Positions 25,679-35,075 are shown, counted from the stretch's first letter. The stretch: DNA of 64,000 nt from JALYOC01 sp036675345 (GCA_036675345.1 JAKFFE010000017.1:62001-126000), one strand, 5' to 3'. Notes: generated by a model from the sequence alone, not told the origin. Translations and numbers: made by a program.

Positions 25679-26860
25679 TTAGAGCGGGACGTCGAACAGA
25701 CTGCGCGGCTCCCAGCGGTGCCTCAGCGCCTCTCGCCGGGCACCGGGATCGGAGGCCCCCTCCACCCGCCGCCACAGCGTCCTCCAGGCCTCCGCGGAGC
25801 GATCCACCGCCGATGGTTGCTGGCTGCGCTCGCGCAGGCATCGGAAGAAGTCGGTCAGCCCGCGGGAGGTGACCAGTCCCTGGGCGCAGGCCCCTCCGGG
25901 CGGAGGCCGGACGATGAAGCCGTTGAAGTCGCTGCCCAGCGCCAGCGACTCCGCGCCGGCCACCTTCTCGAAGTGCAGCCACTGGGCGAGGTTGTCGTCA
26001 CAGCTTCCCGGCACGTGCCCCGGTCCCCGGGCCTGTGGCGCCAGCTCTCCAATCCACACCACCTGGGCCAGCATCCCGATCATCCCCCCTCCCCGCGCCA
26101 CCCGGGCGGCCAGGGCGTCGGAGACGTTGGGCTCGAAGGGGGCCAGCGCCCAGGGTTGGGTATGGGAGAGGAGCACCGGCACTCCTGCGCCCTCGGTGAG
26201 CTCCAGCACCCGATGGGCCAGCGCCTCGGAGGCGTGGGCCAGATCGATCACCATCCCCAGGGCGATCATCCGCCGCACCACCGCCTCCCCCAGCGGGCTG
26301 AGGCCCTTCCATTCCGAGGGGTCGGGCGGGAAGCCGAACACCCTCCCGTTGGGAAGCGGCATCGCGCCCCCCAGCGCGTTCTCGGTGAAGTGCACCAGGG
26401 TCAGCGCCCGGGCCCCGGCCGCATACAGCCGGTCCACGTCCTCCACGGTGGAGATCCCTTCTCCGCCTTCAATGGAGGGCACCAGGGCGATCTGGTCGGT
26501 GCGGCCGATCCGGTCCAGGTCCGCCACCGAGAGGGCCAGGGCGAAGTCCGGGCGGTCACGGACGAAGCGGCGCAGTTGCTCCAGCTGGGCCAGCGCCTCG
26601 TCCAGTTCCGAGCGCGCTGGCCGCAACCGGAACGGGGGCCATAGCGCCACCACCACCACCCTGATCCCGGCGGCCCGCAGGGCCTGGGCGTCCACCTGGT
26701 TGGTCCACACGTTCCAGCCCGCGTGCGCCAAGGCGCCGTGGCCGGGCTCCCCCTGGAAGATCGGCTGCGCGGCGCGCCGCATGGTGAGGTGGGAGTGGAG
26801 GTCCACCCGCGCCACCGGCTGGGCGGCGAACACCAGCGAGGCCAGGGCCACCAGGATCAT
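25679..26860 (-). CDS. membrane dipeptidase family protein (peptidase M19), exported
   Basis: The 393-residue protein has a signal peptide (MILVALASLVFAAQPVA) and the M19 renal-dipeptidase fold: DLHSHL (first metal histidines), IEGGEG (bridging Glu), DLAHAS and LLSHTQP (further histidines) and ALGSDFNGF with the catalytic-site Asp. The family hydrolyses dipeptides, some acting on D-amino-acid-containing ones, using two zinc ions. It is a little longer than usual because of the C-terminal LRERSQQPSAVDR region. It ends 111 bases from the UspA gene, and its start diverges from the VIT/vWA gene with a 122-base gap. Confidence 0.9.
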   Translation of the reverse strand: MILVALASLVFAAQPVARVDLHSHLTMRRAAQPIFQGEPGHGALAHAGWNVWTNQVDAQALRAAGIRVVVVALWPPFRLRPARSELDEALAQLEQLRRFVRDRPDFALALSVADLDRIGRTDQIALVPSIEGGEGISTVEDVDRLYAAGARALTLVHFTENALGGAMPLPNGRVFGFPPDPSEWKGLSPLGEAVVRRMIALGMVIDLAHASEALAHRVLELTEGAGVPVLLSHTQPWALAPFEPNVSDALAARVARGGGMIGMLAQVVWIGELAPQARGPGHVPGSCDDNLAQWLHFEKVAGAESLALGSDFNGFIVRPPPGGACAQGLVTSRGLTDFFRCLRERSQQPSAVDRSAEAWRTLWRRVEGASDPGARREALRHRWEPRSLFDVPL

Positions 26861-26982
26861 GGGGAGGCTCGTAGCACTTTCCGCTGTAACCTCCCGATGC
26901 CCCTGGGCTTTATTTTCTCTGTCACCAGCGCCGCGCCTTTTGCGTTGGGGAGTTTGTAGGCCCCAACCCAGGAGAGAAAACG

Positions 26983-29397
26983 ATGGCCCTGTTCGCGAAG
27001 AAGACCCCTGCTGCTTCCTACGAGTCCTCCGGTGGTCGGCTGGTCTCCACCGACGGAAAGACCCTGCCCCTGCTGGGCGCCCACCTGCGCGCGGAGGCCC
27101 GGGGAGGGCTGGCCCGGGTGACCCTGGAGCAGACCTTCCACAACCCCCATCCGCAGCCGTTGCACGTCACCTACCAGCTGCCCCTGCCCTCGGACGCCGC
27201 GGTCAGCGGCTACGCGTTCCGGCTGGGCGAGGAGCGGATCGTCGGCGAGGTGGACCGCAAGGCCGCCGCCCGGGAGCGGTTCGAGCAGGCGATCCTGGAC
27301 GGGAAGACCGCCGGGCTGGTGGACCAGGAGCGGTCCAGCCTGTTCACCCAGGAGCTGGGCAATGTCCCCCCCGGCGCGGTGGTGGTGGCGGAGCTGACCC
27401 TGGATCAGAAGCTGGCCTGGCTGCCGGAGGGCGCCTGGGAGTGGCACTTTCCCACCGTGGTCGCCCCCCGCTACCTGGGCGCGGAGGGCAGCGTGGCGGA
27501 CGCGGAGCGGATCACCGTGGAGGTGGCCGACGGCAAGCTGCGCGCCGGGGTCTCTTTGGAGCTGAGCGTGCTGGACGTGATCGCCGCCGGCCAGCGCCCG
27601 GAGTCTCCCTCCCATCCGATGCGCGCCGCGCCGGGACTGGAGGGCTGGACGGTGTCCCTGGCGGACGAGACCGCCCGGCTGGACCGCGACGTGGTGGTCC
27701 GCTGGATGGCGGTCACCGCCGAGCCGGGGCTGACCCTGAGCGTGGCCCGTCCCAAGCCCCAGGCCGCGCACGCCACCAGCGGCTATGGGCTGCTGACCCT
27801 CACCCCGCCCTCTCCCCTCGGCCAGCCCACCGCGCTGCCGCGCGATCTGATCGTCCTGCTGGACACCAGCGGGTCGATGTCCGGCGAGCCGCTGGATCAG
27901 GCGCGGCGGATCGTCTCCGCGCTGATCCACACCCTCACCGACCAGGATCGGCTGGAGATGATCGAGTTCTCCTCCTCGCCCCGCCGCTGGAAGGGCAAGC
28001 CGGTGGACGGTTCGGCCCGGCACCGCAAGGACGCGCTGTCCTGGCTGGCCGGGCTGCGCGCCTCGGGGGGGACCGAGATGCGCACCGGGATCCTGGAGGC
28101 GCTGGCCCCGCTGCGGGATGAGGCCCAGCGACAGGTGATCCTGATCACCGACGGGCTGATCGGCGGCGAGAGCGAGGTGCTCTCCGCGATCCTCCAGAAG
28201 CTGCCGCGGGCCAGCCGGGTGCACACGGTGGGGATCGGCTCGGCGGTCAACCGCAGCCTCACCCAGCCGGCGGCCCGCGCCGGTCGCGGGGTGGAGCTGC
28301 TGGTGGGACTGGGCGAGGACGTGGAGCGCGCCGCAGGAAGGCTGGTGGCCCGGACCTGCGCCCCGCTGATCACCGAGCTGTCGGTGACCGGCAGCGCGGT
28401 GGAGGCCTTCGCGCCGCAGCGGATCCCGGATGTGTTCGCCGGGGCGCCGGCGCTGATCCCGCTGCGGCTGCGCGCGGAGGGCGGCGAGCTGCTGGTCCGC
28501 GGCCGCACCGCCACGGGGGAGTACCGCCAGCGGCTGGAGGTGCAGCCGATCCGCCCGGCCACCGGTTCTCGCGCGGTGTGCTCGCTGTTCGCCCGGGAGG
28601 CGGTGGAGGACCTGGAGCTGAGCCTGGCCGGGGGCGAGGCGCACCGGATCGTGGATCCGCAGATCGAACAGCTGGGGCTGAGCTTCCAGATCTCCACCCG
28701 GCTCACCAGCTGGGTGGCGGTCAGCCCGCAGCAGACGGTGGATCCCACCTCCCCCACCCGGCACCAGCAGATGCCGCAGGAGCTGCCGCACGGGATGTCG
28801 GTAGAAGGGCTGGGGCTGCGCCGCCCGGCCCACGCCATCGCGCCGCCGCCTCCTCCTGGAATGGTGTTCGCGATGGCCAGCGCCGGTGCTCCCCCTTCCG
28901 CGCCCGCACCTCGGGCCGCACCGGAGAAGAAGCGCAAGGGCGGTCCGGAGCTGTCCCGCCTCAAGGAGGTCTCCCGGCCCAGCCGGGCGGCGGTCAAGGA
29001 CGAGCAGGACCGGGGAGCTCAGAACCGCTTCGAGTCGGAGGAGGCGCCGGAGGCGGATCAGGCGGAGGCCTTCGAGGGCGGAGAGGAGGCCAAGCAGGTC
29101 CGGGCGGAGCCGGTGGCCAGCACCCTGCGGGGGCGGATCCTGCGCCGCGCCGACGGAGAGCTGATCGTGGAGGTGGAGATCCCCGCCGCGATGACCTGGC
29201 CGCAGGCCACCGTGCTCCGGCTGGAGCTGGACGATGGGTCGGTGCTGGAGGTGACCGTGGACGCCACCCGCAGCACCCGCTCCGGGCCGCTGGAGGCGGG
29301 GATGCTGGCCAGGGTGGCCCTCACCTTCCCGGCCGGTTCCCTGGGGACGCGCGACCCGCGGCAGCTGACGCTGGGCAGCTGGGTGATCCGCCTGTAG
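26983..29397 (+). CDS. VIT domain and von Willebrand factor A domain protein
   Basis: The 804-residue protein has a VIT (vault/inter-alpha-trypsin-like) domain at about 15-140 (RVTLEQTFHNPHPQPLHVTY ... GKTAGLVDQERSSLFTQELG), a vWA domain at about 285-450 with a complete metal site beginning at Asp294 (LLDTSGSMSGEP), and a C-terminal region with a disordered Pro/Ala/Lys-rich linker (about 620-700) and a last beta domain. Unlike many bacterial VIT-vWA proteins it has no signal peptide or membrane helix, so it is probably cytoplasmic, perhaps a scaffold. AGGAGAG precedes the ATG. The sigma-factor gene starts only 13 bases after its stop, suggesting functional linkage. Confidence 0.9.
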   Translation: MALFAKKTPAASYESSGGRLVSTDGKTLPLLGAHLRAEARGGLARVTLEQTFHNPHPQPLHVTYQLPLPSDAAVSGYAFRLGEERIVGEVDRKAAARERFEQAILDGKTAGLVDQERSSLFTQELGNVPPGAVVVAELTLDQKLAWLPEGAWEWHFPTVVAPRYLGAEGSVADAERITVEVADGKLRAGVSLELSVLDVIAAGQRPESPSHPMRAAPGLEGWTVSLADETARLDRDVVVRWMAVTAEPGLTLSVARPKPQAAHATSGYGLLTLTPPSPLGQPTALPRDLIVLLDTSGSMSGEPLDQARRIVSALIHTLTDQDRLEMIEFSSSPRRWKGKPVDGSARHRKDALSWLAGLRASGGTEMRTGILEALAPLRDEAQRQVILITDGLIGGESEVLSAILQKLPRASRVHTVGIGSAVNRSLTQPAARAGRGVELLVGLGEDVERAAGRLVARTCAPLITELSVTGSAVEAFAPQRIPDVFAGAPALIPLRLRAEGGELLVRGRTATGEYRQRLEVQPIRPATGSRAVCSLFAREAVEDLELSLAGGEAHRIVDPQIEQLGLSFQISTRLTSWVAVSPQQTVDPTSPTRHQQMPQELPHGMSVEGLGLRRPAHAIAPPPPPGMVFAMASAGAPPSAPAPRAAPEKKRKGGPELSRLKEVSRPSRAAVKDEQDRGAQNRFESEEAPEADQAEAFEGGEEAKQVRAEPVASTLRGRILRRADGELIVEVEIPAAMTWPQATVLRLELDDGSVLEVTVDATRSTRSGPLEAGMLARVALTFPAGSLGTRDPRQLTLGSWVIRL

Positions 29398-29410
29398 GAG
29401 GCGAAGGACG

Positions 29411-29986
29411 ATGCCCGACCGGGACCTGGACCTTGAGCTTTCCGCCATCGCGCGAGGGGACGCGTCCGCCTTCGCGCGGTGGCTGTCCGGGGCGGAGCAC
29501 GAGCTTCGCCGCTCCCTGCGTCCGGTCGCCGCCTGGGTGGACACCGAGGCGGTGCTGCAGGAGGGGCTGCTGCGGCTGTGGCAGGTGGCGCCCCGCTTCA
29601 CCCCCGACGGCCGGCCCAACGGCCTGCTCCGGATGGGGGTCACCATCTGCCGCAACCTCGCCACCAGCGAGCTGCGGCGGCACCGCCCGGAGGTCTCCGC
29701 CGAGGAGGTCACGGTGCGGATCCGGCTGGAGCAGGAGGCGGTGGCCCCCGAGCAGCTCCCCGATCCGCTGCTGCGCCGGGTGATCCTCCTGTGCCGCGCC
29801 AAGCTGCCCAGAAAGCCGGCGGAGGCGCTGACCGCCCGCCTGGAGAGCAGCGGCGGCGACGACGACGAGACGCTGGCCGCCCGCCTGGGGATGAAGCTGA
29901 ACACCTTTCTGCAGAACTTCACCCGGGCCCGCAAGCTGCTGGCGCAGTGCCTGGGCAAGAACGGCGTCCGCCTGGAGGAGCTCTAG
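29411..29986 (+). CDS. ECF-like RNA polymerase sigma factor
   Basis: The 191-residue protein resembles a small extracytoplasmic-function sigma factor. Residues about 45-65 (DTEAVLQEGLLRLWQVAPRF) match region 2, which binds the -10 element, and about 150-185 (ETLAARLGMKLNTFLQNFTR) form the helix-turn-helix of region 4. Region 2 is somewhat degenerate, so it may be a diverged ECF subgroup. It lies between the VIT/vWA gene (13-base gap) and a small gene that begins immediately after its stop. No typical membrane anti-sigma factor is adjacent, so control may be through the VIT/vWA protein or the small protein. Confidence 0.8.
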   Translation: MPDRDLDLELSAIARGDASAFARWLSGAEHELRRSLRPVAAWVDTEAVLQEGLLRLWQVAPRFTPDGRPNGLLRMGVTICRNLATSELRRHRPEVSAEEVTVRIRLEQEAVAPEQLPDPLLRRVILLCRAKLPRKPAEALTARLESSGGDDDETLAARLGMKLNTFLQNFTRARKLLAQCLGKNGVRLEEL

Positions 29987-30241
29987 ATGGCCAGCCCTGA
30001 TCCCTCCCTGCTGGAGCAGGTGACCTCCGCCTGGCGGCCGCGCGACCGCGACGGGGGCGCGCGCGCCCATCCCGCCTGGCACGATCTGGAGGAGGCCGGC
30101 CGGGTGGAGGCGTTCTCCGCCACGGTCACCCTGCGGCGCATGGAGGCGGCGATCGACCCACAGGGGCTTACGACCACCTCCCACGCCGTACTTGCACGCA
30201 TCCTCGCTGGAAGTGGCGCGGGCGGACCGGAGTCTCCATAG
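29987..30241 (+). CDS. small hypothetical protein following the sigma factor
   Basis: The ATG abuts the sigma factor's TAG with no gap, which implies translational coupling. The 84-residue product has no signal or membrane segment; it contains WHDLEEAGRVEAFSATVTLR and TTTSHAVLARILAG and may be mostly helical. I do not recognise it. Its position suggests an antagonist or partner of the sigma factor, which is inference. Confidence 0.65.
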   Translation: MASPDPSLLEQVTSAWRPRDRDGGARAHPAWHDLEEAGRVEAFSATVTLRRMEAAIDPQGLTTTSHAVLARILAGSGAGGPESP

Positions 30242-30249
30242 TCCCCGCC

Positions 30250-30723
30250 ATGAAGCGAACCCTGATGACGATCCTGACCCTGGCCCTCCCCGCCTCCGCG
30301 CTGGCCCAGGCGGAGCTGAAGGTCCGGGCTCCGGTGGTGACGTTCGAGGTGGCGCCGGTGCTGGTGGTGGTCTCCCCCGGCATCCAGGTGGTGCCCGACT
30401 ACGGCGAGGAGGTCTTCTTCACCAACGGCTGGTATTGGGTGCGCCACGACCAGCACTGGTTCAAGTCGCGCTCCCACCGCGGCGGCTGGAAGCATGTCGG
30501 TCACAAGCATGTGCCCCGCGGCCTGTACAAGATTCCCCACGGGCACTACCGGCACTACAAGCACCACGACCGCCGCGATCACCACCGCGGGGATCGCGAT
30601 CACGATCGCGGCGAACACCGCGCCAGCCGTCCCCACCACGACTCCAAGCAGAGCTCCAAGGGGCACTCGGAGAAGGGCCGCGGGGATGGCAACGGCAAGG
30701 GGTCCAAGAAGGGTCGCCACTAA
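30250..30723 (+). CDS. histidine-rich secreted protein
   Basis: The 157-residue protein has a signal peptide (MKRTLMTILTLALPASALAQ). The mature N-terminal half, VAPVLVVVSPGIQVVPDYGE ... WYWVRHDQHWFKSR, resembles the Trp/Tyr-rich YXWGXW-type small periplasmic proteins. From about residue 75 on it is very rich in His, Lys, Arg and Asp (GHYRHYKHHDRRDHHRGDRD), a composition that suggests metal chelation or polyanion binding. It follows the sigma-factor pair by nine bases, so it may belong to the same operon or be its output. Confidence 0.75.
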   Translation: MKRTLMTILTLALPASALAQAELKVRAPVVTFEVAPVLVVVSPGIQVVPDYGEEVFFTNGWYWVRHDQHWFKSRSHRGGWKHVGHKHVPRGLYKIPHGHYRHYKHHDRRDHHRGDRDHDRGEHRASRPHHDSKQSSKGHSEKGRGDGNGKGSKKGRH

Positions 30724-30781
30724 GGCCCCTGATCCCGGCCGCCGGTCCTCACCGGCGGCCGCCCGTGGCAGACTCCCCCTC

Positions 30782-31495
30782 ATGCAATGCCCCGGCTGCG
30801 GGATCTCGGAGATGGAGGAGCTGACCCTGGAGGCGCTGTATGGCGTCCAGGTGGTGATTGACCTGTGCCACACCTGCCACTGCCTCTGGTTCGACCAGCG
30901 TGAGAGCCTGCAGCTGTCTCCGCACGCCACGATGCAGCTGTTCCGGGTGATCCACCAGAAGCAGGCGGAGGTTCCGCGGCCGCTGCAGGAGGTGATGGCC
31001 TGCCCCCGGTGCGGGGACCGGCTGAAGCTGACCCACGATCTCCAGCGGGGCACCCGCTTCTCCTATTACAACTGCCCCCAGGGGCACGGGCGGCAGATCC
31101 CCTTCTTCCAGTTCCTCAAGGAGAAGAACCTGATCAAGCCGCTGGACGCCACCCAGCTGGCGGCGCTGCGGGCGCAGGTGCAGGTGGTCCGCTGCTCCAA
31201 CTGTGGCGCACCGGTGGATCTGAACCGGGGCGCGGCCTGCACCCACTGCCAGGCGCCGATCTCCGGGCTGGATCCGGCCCAGGTGGAGCGGACCCTGGCC
31301 CAGCTGCAGGCCCACGATCACAAGCGCCAGAACGTGGATCCCAACATCGCGGCCCAGCTGATCATGGACCGGCTCAAGTCCGAGGGCTTCTACCGCGGAC
31401 TGGAGGAGCAGGACCGGAACGGCCGGCTGATCAGCGGCCGGAAGTTCGGGGTGGTGGAGGCCGGGATCTCGGCGATCTTCGACCTGCTGACCTGA
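30782..31495 (+). CDS. multi-zinc-ribbon hypothetical protein
   Basis: The 237-residue protein starts with a zinc ribbon of the TFIIB-like stand-alone type, MQCPGCGISEMEEL ... CHTCHCLWFD, the last part matching the family's C-x-x-C-x-G-x-W-F-D pattern. Two further Cys pairs (ACPRCGD and CSNCGAPVDLNRGAACTHCQ) predict at least two metal sites. The C-terminal 70 residues are helical. No catalytic motif is visible and the role is unknown. It ends before a large hairpin shared with the convergent lipoprotein gene. Confidence 0.82.
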   Translation: MQCPGCGISEMEELTLEALYGVQVVIDLCHTCHCLWFDQRESLQLSPHATMQLFRVIHQKQAEVPRPLQEVMACPRCGDRLKLTHDLQRGTRFSYYNCPQGHGRQIPFFQFLKEKNLIKPLDATQLAALRAQVQVVRCSNCGAPVDLNRGAACTHCQAPISGLDPAQVERTLAQLQAHDHKRQNVDPNIAAQLIMDRLKSEGFYRGLEEQDRNGRLISGRKFGVVEAGISAIFDLLT

Positions 31496-31504
31496 CCTCC
31501 TCCG

Positions 31505-31561
31505 CTTGCGCTCGAGGGGCCAGGTCCTGCGCTCCGTCGGACCTCCCCCCTCGAGTGCAAG
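31505..31561. terminator. large bidirectional terminator hairpin
   Basis: CTTGCGCTCGAGGGG (31505-31519) pairs with CCCCTCGAGTGCAAG (31547-31561) through fifteen positions with one G-T pair, enclosing an inner AGGTCC/GGACCT stem. It lies between the convergent stops at 31495 and 31621. Confidence 0.7.
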
Positions 31562-31620
31562 AAGCCGGTCGCCGCGGCTGGCCGTTGAGGGCCGGCATCG
31601 CGGCCTTCGGGCCCCTCCCG

Positions 31621-33111
31621 TCAGTCGAGGAAGAGCGTGCCGCAGACCGTGTCCTTCAGCAGGGCGCCGGTCTGGCCCGAGTCACCGGTGCCGCACTGGA
31701 AGGGCCCCAGGTTGGAGGCGCAGGCGTACAGCGGCGCGGGATCGCGGGTGGCATCGCCGCAGATCCGGCTGTTGATGTTCATCGCGCAAGAGGCGGCGGA
31801 GCTGACCCCAAAGGAGCCGCTGCCGGTGACTGTGCGGCAGGAGCCGGCCCCGGCGCAGCTGCAGGAGGCGGCGCAGATCCCCTCGGTCACGGTGGCGCAG
31901 GTGGCAAGGTAGTCGTCCGGATAGGCCCCGGAGATCTCCAACACCGAAAGTCCCTCGCAGAGCTGGGCGATCCGCAGGTCCCCGTCCTGATCGAACACCA
32001 TCCTCACCCCGCCCTCGTCACAGGCGGAGATCTCCTGCGCCGGCCACACGCCCCGGCGGCCGATCCCGTAGCGCAGGGAGGAGGAGGTGTGGAAGGCCAC
32101 GTGCACCGTGCCCTCCTCGTCCACCGCCAGCGCGTTCTCGCGGTTGGAGTTGCTGCTGGAGACGGTGGAGACCTCCCACCCCGTGGGCTGAGCGACCGCG
32201 TGGTGCAGGTTGTACGGCGAGTCCGGATAGAGCACGTGCAGCCGCCCCTCGCCGTCGAACGCCGCCGAGAGCTGACCGGCGTTGTACAGCCCTCCGGCCG
32301 CGCCCACCTCCTCGACGGTGAAGGCCTCCGCCCCCGTCTTCTGGGCGTGGCGCAACAGCCCCTCCCCCTTCCGCCAGACATAGAGCACGTGCACCGCCCC
32401 CGACCCATCCAGCAGCACGCTGGGCAGCCCCAGCGCCGGGCCCTGCTCGCCGAGGGTGTCCAGCCGCTCCACCACCTCCTCGAGCACCCCCGCGGCCGAG
32501 ACCATGGCGTGCTGGATGGTGAGGATCGAGAAGCGGTTGGTGGCAGCAGAGAACTCCGCGTCCCGGAAGACCAGGTGCGCCACCCCCGCCAAATCCACCG
32601 CCAGCGCCGGCGCGTGGGAGGCGCCGGTGGGGCCCGCCAGGAACTGGAACGGAGCGCCGGCCTCGGAGGTGCCGACCTGGATTCCGCTCTCGGTCAGGTA
32701 GGCGATCCACACCCGCCCCTGGGCGTCCACCGCCAGCCCCTGGGGGTTGAACCCGGTGGCGACGTCGTCCACCAATTCCGTGCTCCACGAACCGTCGGCC
32801 TGCTCCCGGACCAGGGAGAGGTTCCGATTGTTGAGGAACGCCAGCACCAGTCCCTGTGGGGTGGCCACCAGTCCCGGATCATTGGAGACGGAGTACGGAT
32901 CCCCGATCGGGCTGCGCGCGAAGCGGAGCCGACCACATTCGATCTCGCCGCACGGCGCCAGGATCGTCCCGAACTCCGCGCCCACCTCCGCGCAGGTCCG
33001 GACCGGATCTTCGCAGGAGAGCACCGGGGGATCATCGACGCTCGCACAGCCCGCCCAGAACACTCCATTCATCACCGCCGCCACGGTGAGCGCCCAGTCT
33101 CTCGATTTCAT
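31621..33111 (-). CDS. hypothetical lipoprotein with propeller-like repeats
   Basis: The 496-residue protein has a lipoprotein signal (MKSRDWALTVAAVMNGVFWAGC, lipid Cys22). Residues about 60-390 contain repeated four-strand-like blocks with an Ala-Val-Asp turn (PQGLAVDAQGRVWIAYLTES, ALAVDLAGVAHLVFRDAEF, NALAVDEEGTVHVAFHTS), predicting a six- or seven-bladed beta-propeller. The C-terminal 90 residues hold about ten cysteines (CAASCSCAGAGSC), probably disulfide-linked. It has no enzymatic motif. Such surface lipoproteins are typical of myxobacterial genomes. Confidence 0.8.
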   Translation of the reverse strand: MKSRDWALTVAAVMNGVFWAGCASVDDPPVLSCEDPVRTCAEVGAEFGTILAPCGEIECGRLRFARSPIGDPYSVSNDPGLVATPQGLVLAFLNNRNLSLVREQADGSWSTELVDDVATGFNPQGLAVDAQGRVWIAYLTESGIQVGTSEAGAPFQFLAGPTGASHAPALAVDLAGVAHLVFRDAEFSAATNRFSILTIQHAMVSAAGVLEEVVERLDTLGEQGPALGLPSVLLDGSGAVHVLYVWRKGEGLLRHAQKTGAEAFTVEEVGAAGGLYNAGQLSAAFDGEGRLHVLYPDSPYNLHHAVAQPTGWEVSTVSSSNSNRENALAVDEEGTVHVAFHTSSSLRYGIGRRGVWPAQEISACDEGGVRMVFDQDGDLRIAQLCEGLSVLEISGAYPDDYLATCATVTEGICAASCSCAGAGSCRTVTGSGSFGVSSAASCAMNINSRICGDATRDPAPLYACASNLGPFQCGTGDSGQTGALLKDTVCGTLFLD

Positions 33112-33238
33112 GGTTCCCCCTCAGGGTCCAACAGGTCGGCTCCAGACGCCGGCGCGGGGGGGCTATTCAGGGCAAACGTCCGCGGCCTGCGAACATTCAC
33201 CGCGAACCGTTTTTCTCGACAGGTGTTCGGCGCCGGCG

Positions 33239-34999
33239 CTACCTGGAGGTGGGCCGCTCGTAGCTGAAGTGGCAGCGGTCCCGTTCCTCGGAGATCAGCT
33301 GCTGCACCTCCGGCGCCGGAGGCGTGGGATCGGCGGCGAACACGTAGTCGTCCGGTTCCCAGCTGTAGGGCGCGCCGTTGAGCCACACCCGGCCCTCGGC
33401 CACCGCGCGGGTGGCGTCCAGCAGCGGCACCCCGGACAGATCGCGCATCAGCGCCTCGAACCGCCCCTGCCGCCGGGGCTCCACGAAGCGGAACCGGTTC
33501 CGGCCGGCGTAGGCCACGTGGTACCAGGCCGGCCGCACCGCCACCCCGGCCAGTCCCAGCCGCTTGGCCATCAGGGCCATCACCTCCCCCACCTCGCGGG
33601 AGAGCCCCAGCCCGGGCACGTCCTGCCCGGGCAGCGCCGGACGTCCCTCGGCGAAGCGCGCGCGCGGGTTGCGCAGGTTCAGCCAGTTGGTGAACAGGTA
33701 CTGCTGGTGCTCGATGGTCCGCCTCTCCAGCACCATCTCCACCAGGATGTCCTCCACCCGGCCGTGGGTGCCATAGACCCGCAGCCGGTCTCCGGAGCCG
33801 ATGGTGTCGATCCCGATCCGCACCGAGTCGAAGCCCAGCCGATGGACCTGCTCCAGGAAGCCGAACCGGTAGAGCGCAAACTCCACCCCCTCCCGGGTGT
33901 AGAAGCCCAGCAGCCGGGCCTCCTGGGGCCCGCGGGAACCGAACAGCGAGTCCACGTCCTCCTGGGTGATCCCGTAGTCCTCCCCGGAGGAGAGCCGGGT
34001 GGCGGGCATGGCGCTGGAGATGGCCGCGAACTTCGCGCTGAGCGGATCGTACCGGGAGGGGATCCGTCGGCGGGGCCGGCCGGAGAGCACCAGCCCGGTG
34101 CCGGCCAGCATCTTCCAGCTCAGCGAGTGATAGCCCCCCGCCGGCAGCCACACGGTGGGGGTGTCCTGCAGCGCGGAGAACACCCGCGCGTCCCGGGCCC
34201 GCACGCCCCGCTGGGTCAACCCCAGCATCCCCAGCTTGTCCCCCTCCACCACGTCTCCGCCCGCCAGCACGAACGCCAGCTCCACCTTGGGCATCCGGCG
34301 CAGCAGTTGGGTCAGCGCCTCCTGGTAGCCGTGGTCGTCGGTGCCGGCCGGGAGCAGGACCTCGTCCACGTTGGGCAACGGGCCCCAGTCACTGCCGGAG
34401 AGGGAACCGATCCACACCGCCGGATCATCCTTCAGACAGTCCGCGGTGCCGTCCGGCGGGTGGGCGTCCAGATCCAGCACCGCCACCTTGCCCTTGAAGC
34501 CGCGGGCGCGGAGCACCGAGATCGCCACCGCCACGTCGTTGATCGGGCAGAAGCCACCCCCGCCGTTGGGGTGCGCGTGGTGGAAGCCGCCGAGGAGATT
34601 GAGGGTGTGGCCCCGGGTGACCAGGGCGTAGCGCATCGCCGCCACCGTGCCTCCCACCGCCAGGCGCACGCTGCGCATCACCTCGTCCACCACGATCTCG
34701 CTGGGCTCGGCGGCGAAGATCGACGCCAGCACCCGGGGATCGGACAGCGACTCCAGGTAGTCCGCCCCGTGCACCCGGGCCATGCGGGCGTAGGAGATCG
34801 GCCGCGGGGTGTGGACCTGTTCGGGGCGGGTGGCCCCGGACTCCAGCAGGAACCACAACGCCAGGTCCGCCCGGCGCGGCTCCATCCCGGTGTGCTCCAT
34901 GGCGGAGAGCGGCAGCCGGTAGGAGGAGTGGTACCAGACGTCCACCTTCCGCCACCGCTTGAGGTTGTTGACCACCGAGTCCAGGTTGGGAAGCGCCAC
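33239..34999 (-). CDS. histone deacetylase-family protein with long C-terminal extension
   Basis: The first 330 residues match the arginase/deacetylase fold of HDAC and AcuC proteins: the His140-His141 dyad (LLGGFHHAHPNGGGGF), the zinc ligands Asp178 and His180 (DLDAHPPDG), a third Asp near 249 (LAGGDVVEGDKLGML) and GGYHSLSW in place of the catalytic Gly-Gly-Tyr. All key residues are therefore present and deacetylase or amidohydrolase activity is plausible. The following 250 residues form an extension (VDSLFGSRGPQEARLLGFYT ... NRFRFVEPRRQGRF) that ordinary AcuC lacks and that I do not recognise. It is upstream of an unrelated lipoprotein gene and follows pyc by about 75 bases. Confidence 0.88.
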   Translation of the reverse strand: MALPNLDSVVNNLKRWRKVDVWYHSSYRLPLSAMEHTGMEPRRADLALWFLLESGATRPEQVHTPRPISYARMARVHGADYLESLSDPRVLASIFAAEPSEIVVDEVMRSVRLAVGGTVAAMRYALVTRGHTLNLLGGFHHAHPNGGGGFCPINDVAVAISVLRARGFKGKVAVLDLDAHPPDGTADCLKDDPAVWIGSLSGSDWGPLPNVDEVLLPAGTDDHGYQEALTQLLRRMPKVELAFVLAGGDVVEGDKLGMLGLTQRGVRARDARVFSALQDTPTVWLPAGGYHSLSWKMLAGTGLVLSGRPRRRIPSRYDPLSAKFAAISSAMPATRLSSGEDYGITQEDVDSLFGSRGPQEARLLGFYTREGVEFALYRFGFLEQVHRLGFDSVRIGIDTIGSGDRLRVYGTHGRVEDILVEMVLERRTIEHQQYLFTNWLNLRNPRARFAEGRPALPGQDVPGLGLSREVGEVMALMAKRLGLAGVAVRPAWYHVAYAGRNRFRFVEPRRQGRFEALMRDLSGVPLLDATRAVAEGRVWLNGAPYSWEPDDYVFAADPTPPAPEVQQLISEERDRCHFSYERPTSR

Positions 35000-35075
35000 T
35001 GCCCCGGAGCGTGGTCGGAAGCGCTGGCCGGGCGCAAGCGAAGAACCGGACCGTGACCTTCAGCTCACCCGGTCG

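Noticed and set aside
30541..30620. Dense short His/Arg codon repeats looking like a tandem repeat
   Set aside because: Explained by the His-rich coding sequence; no regular unit length is present.
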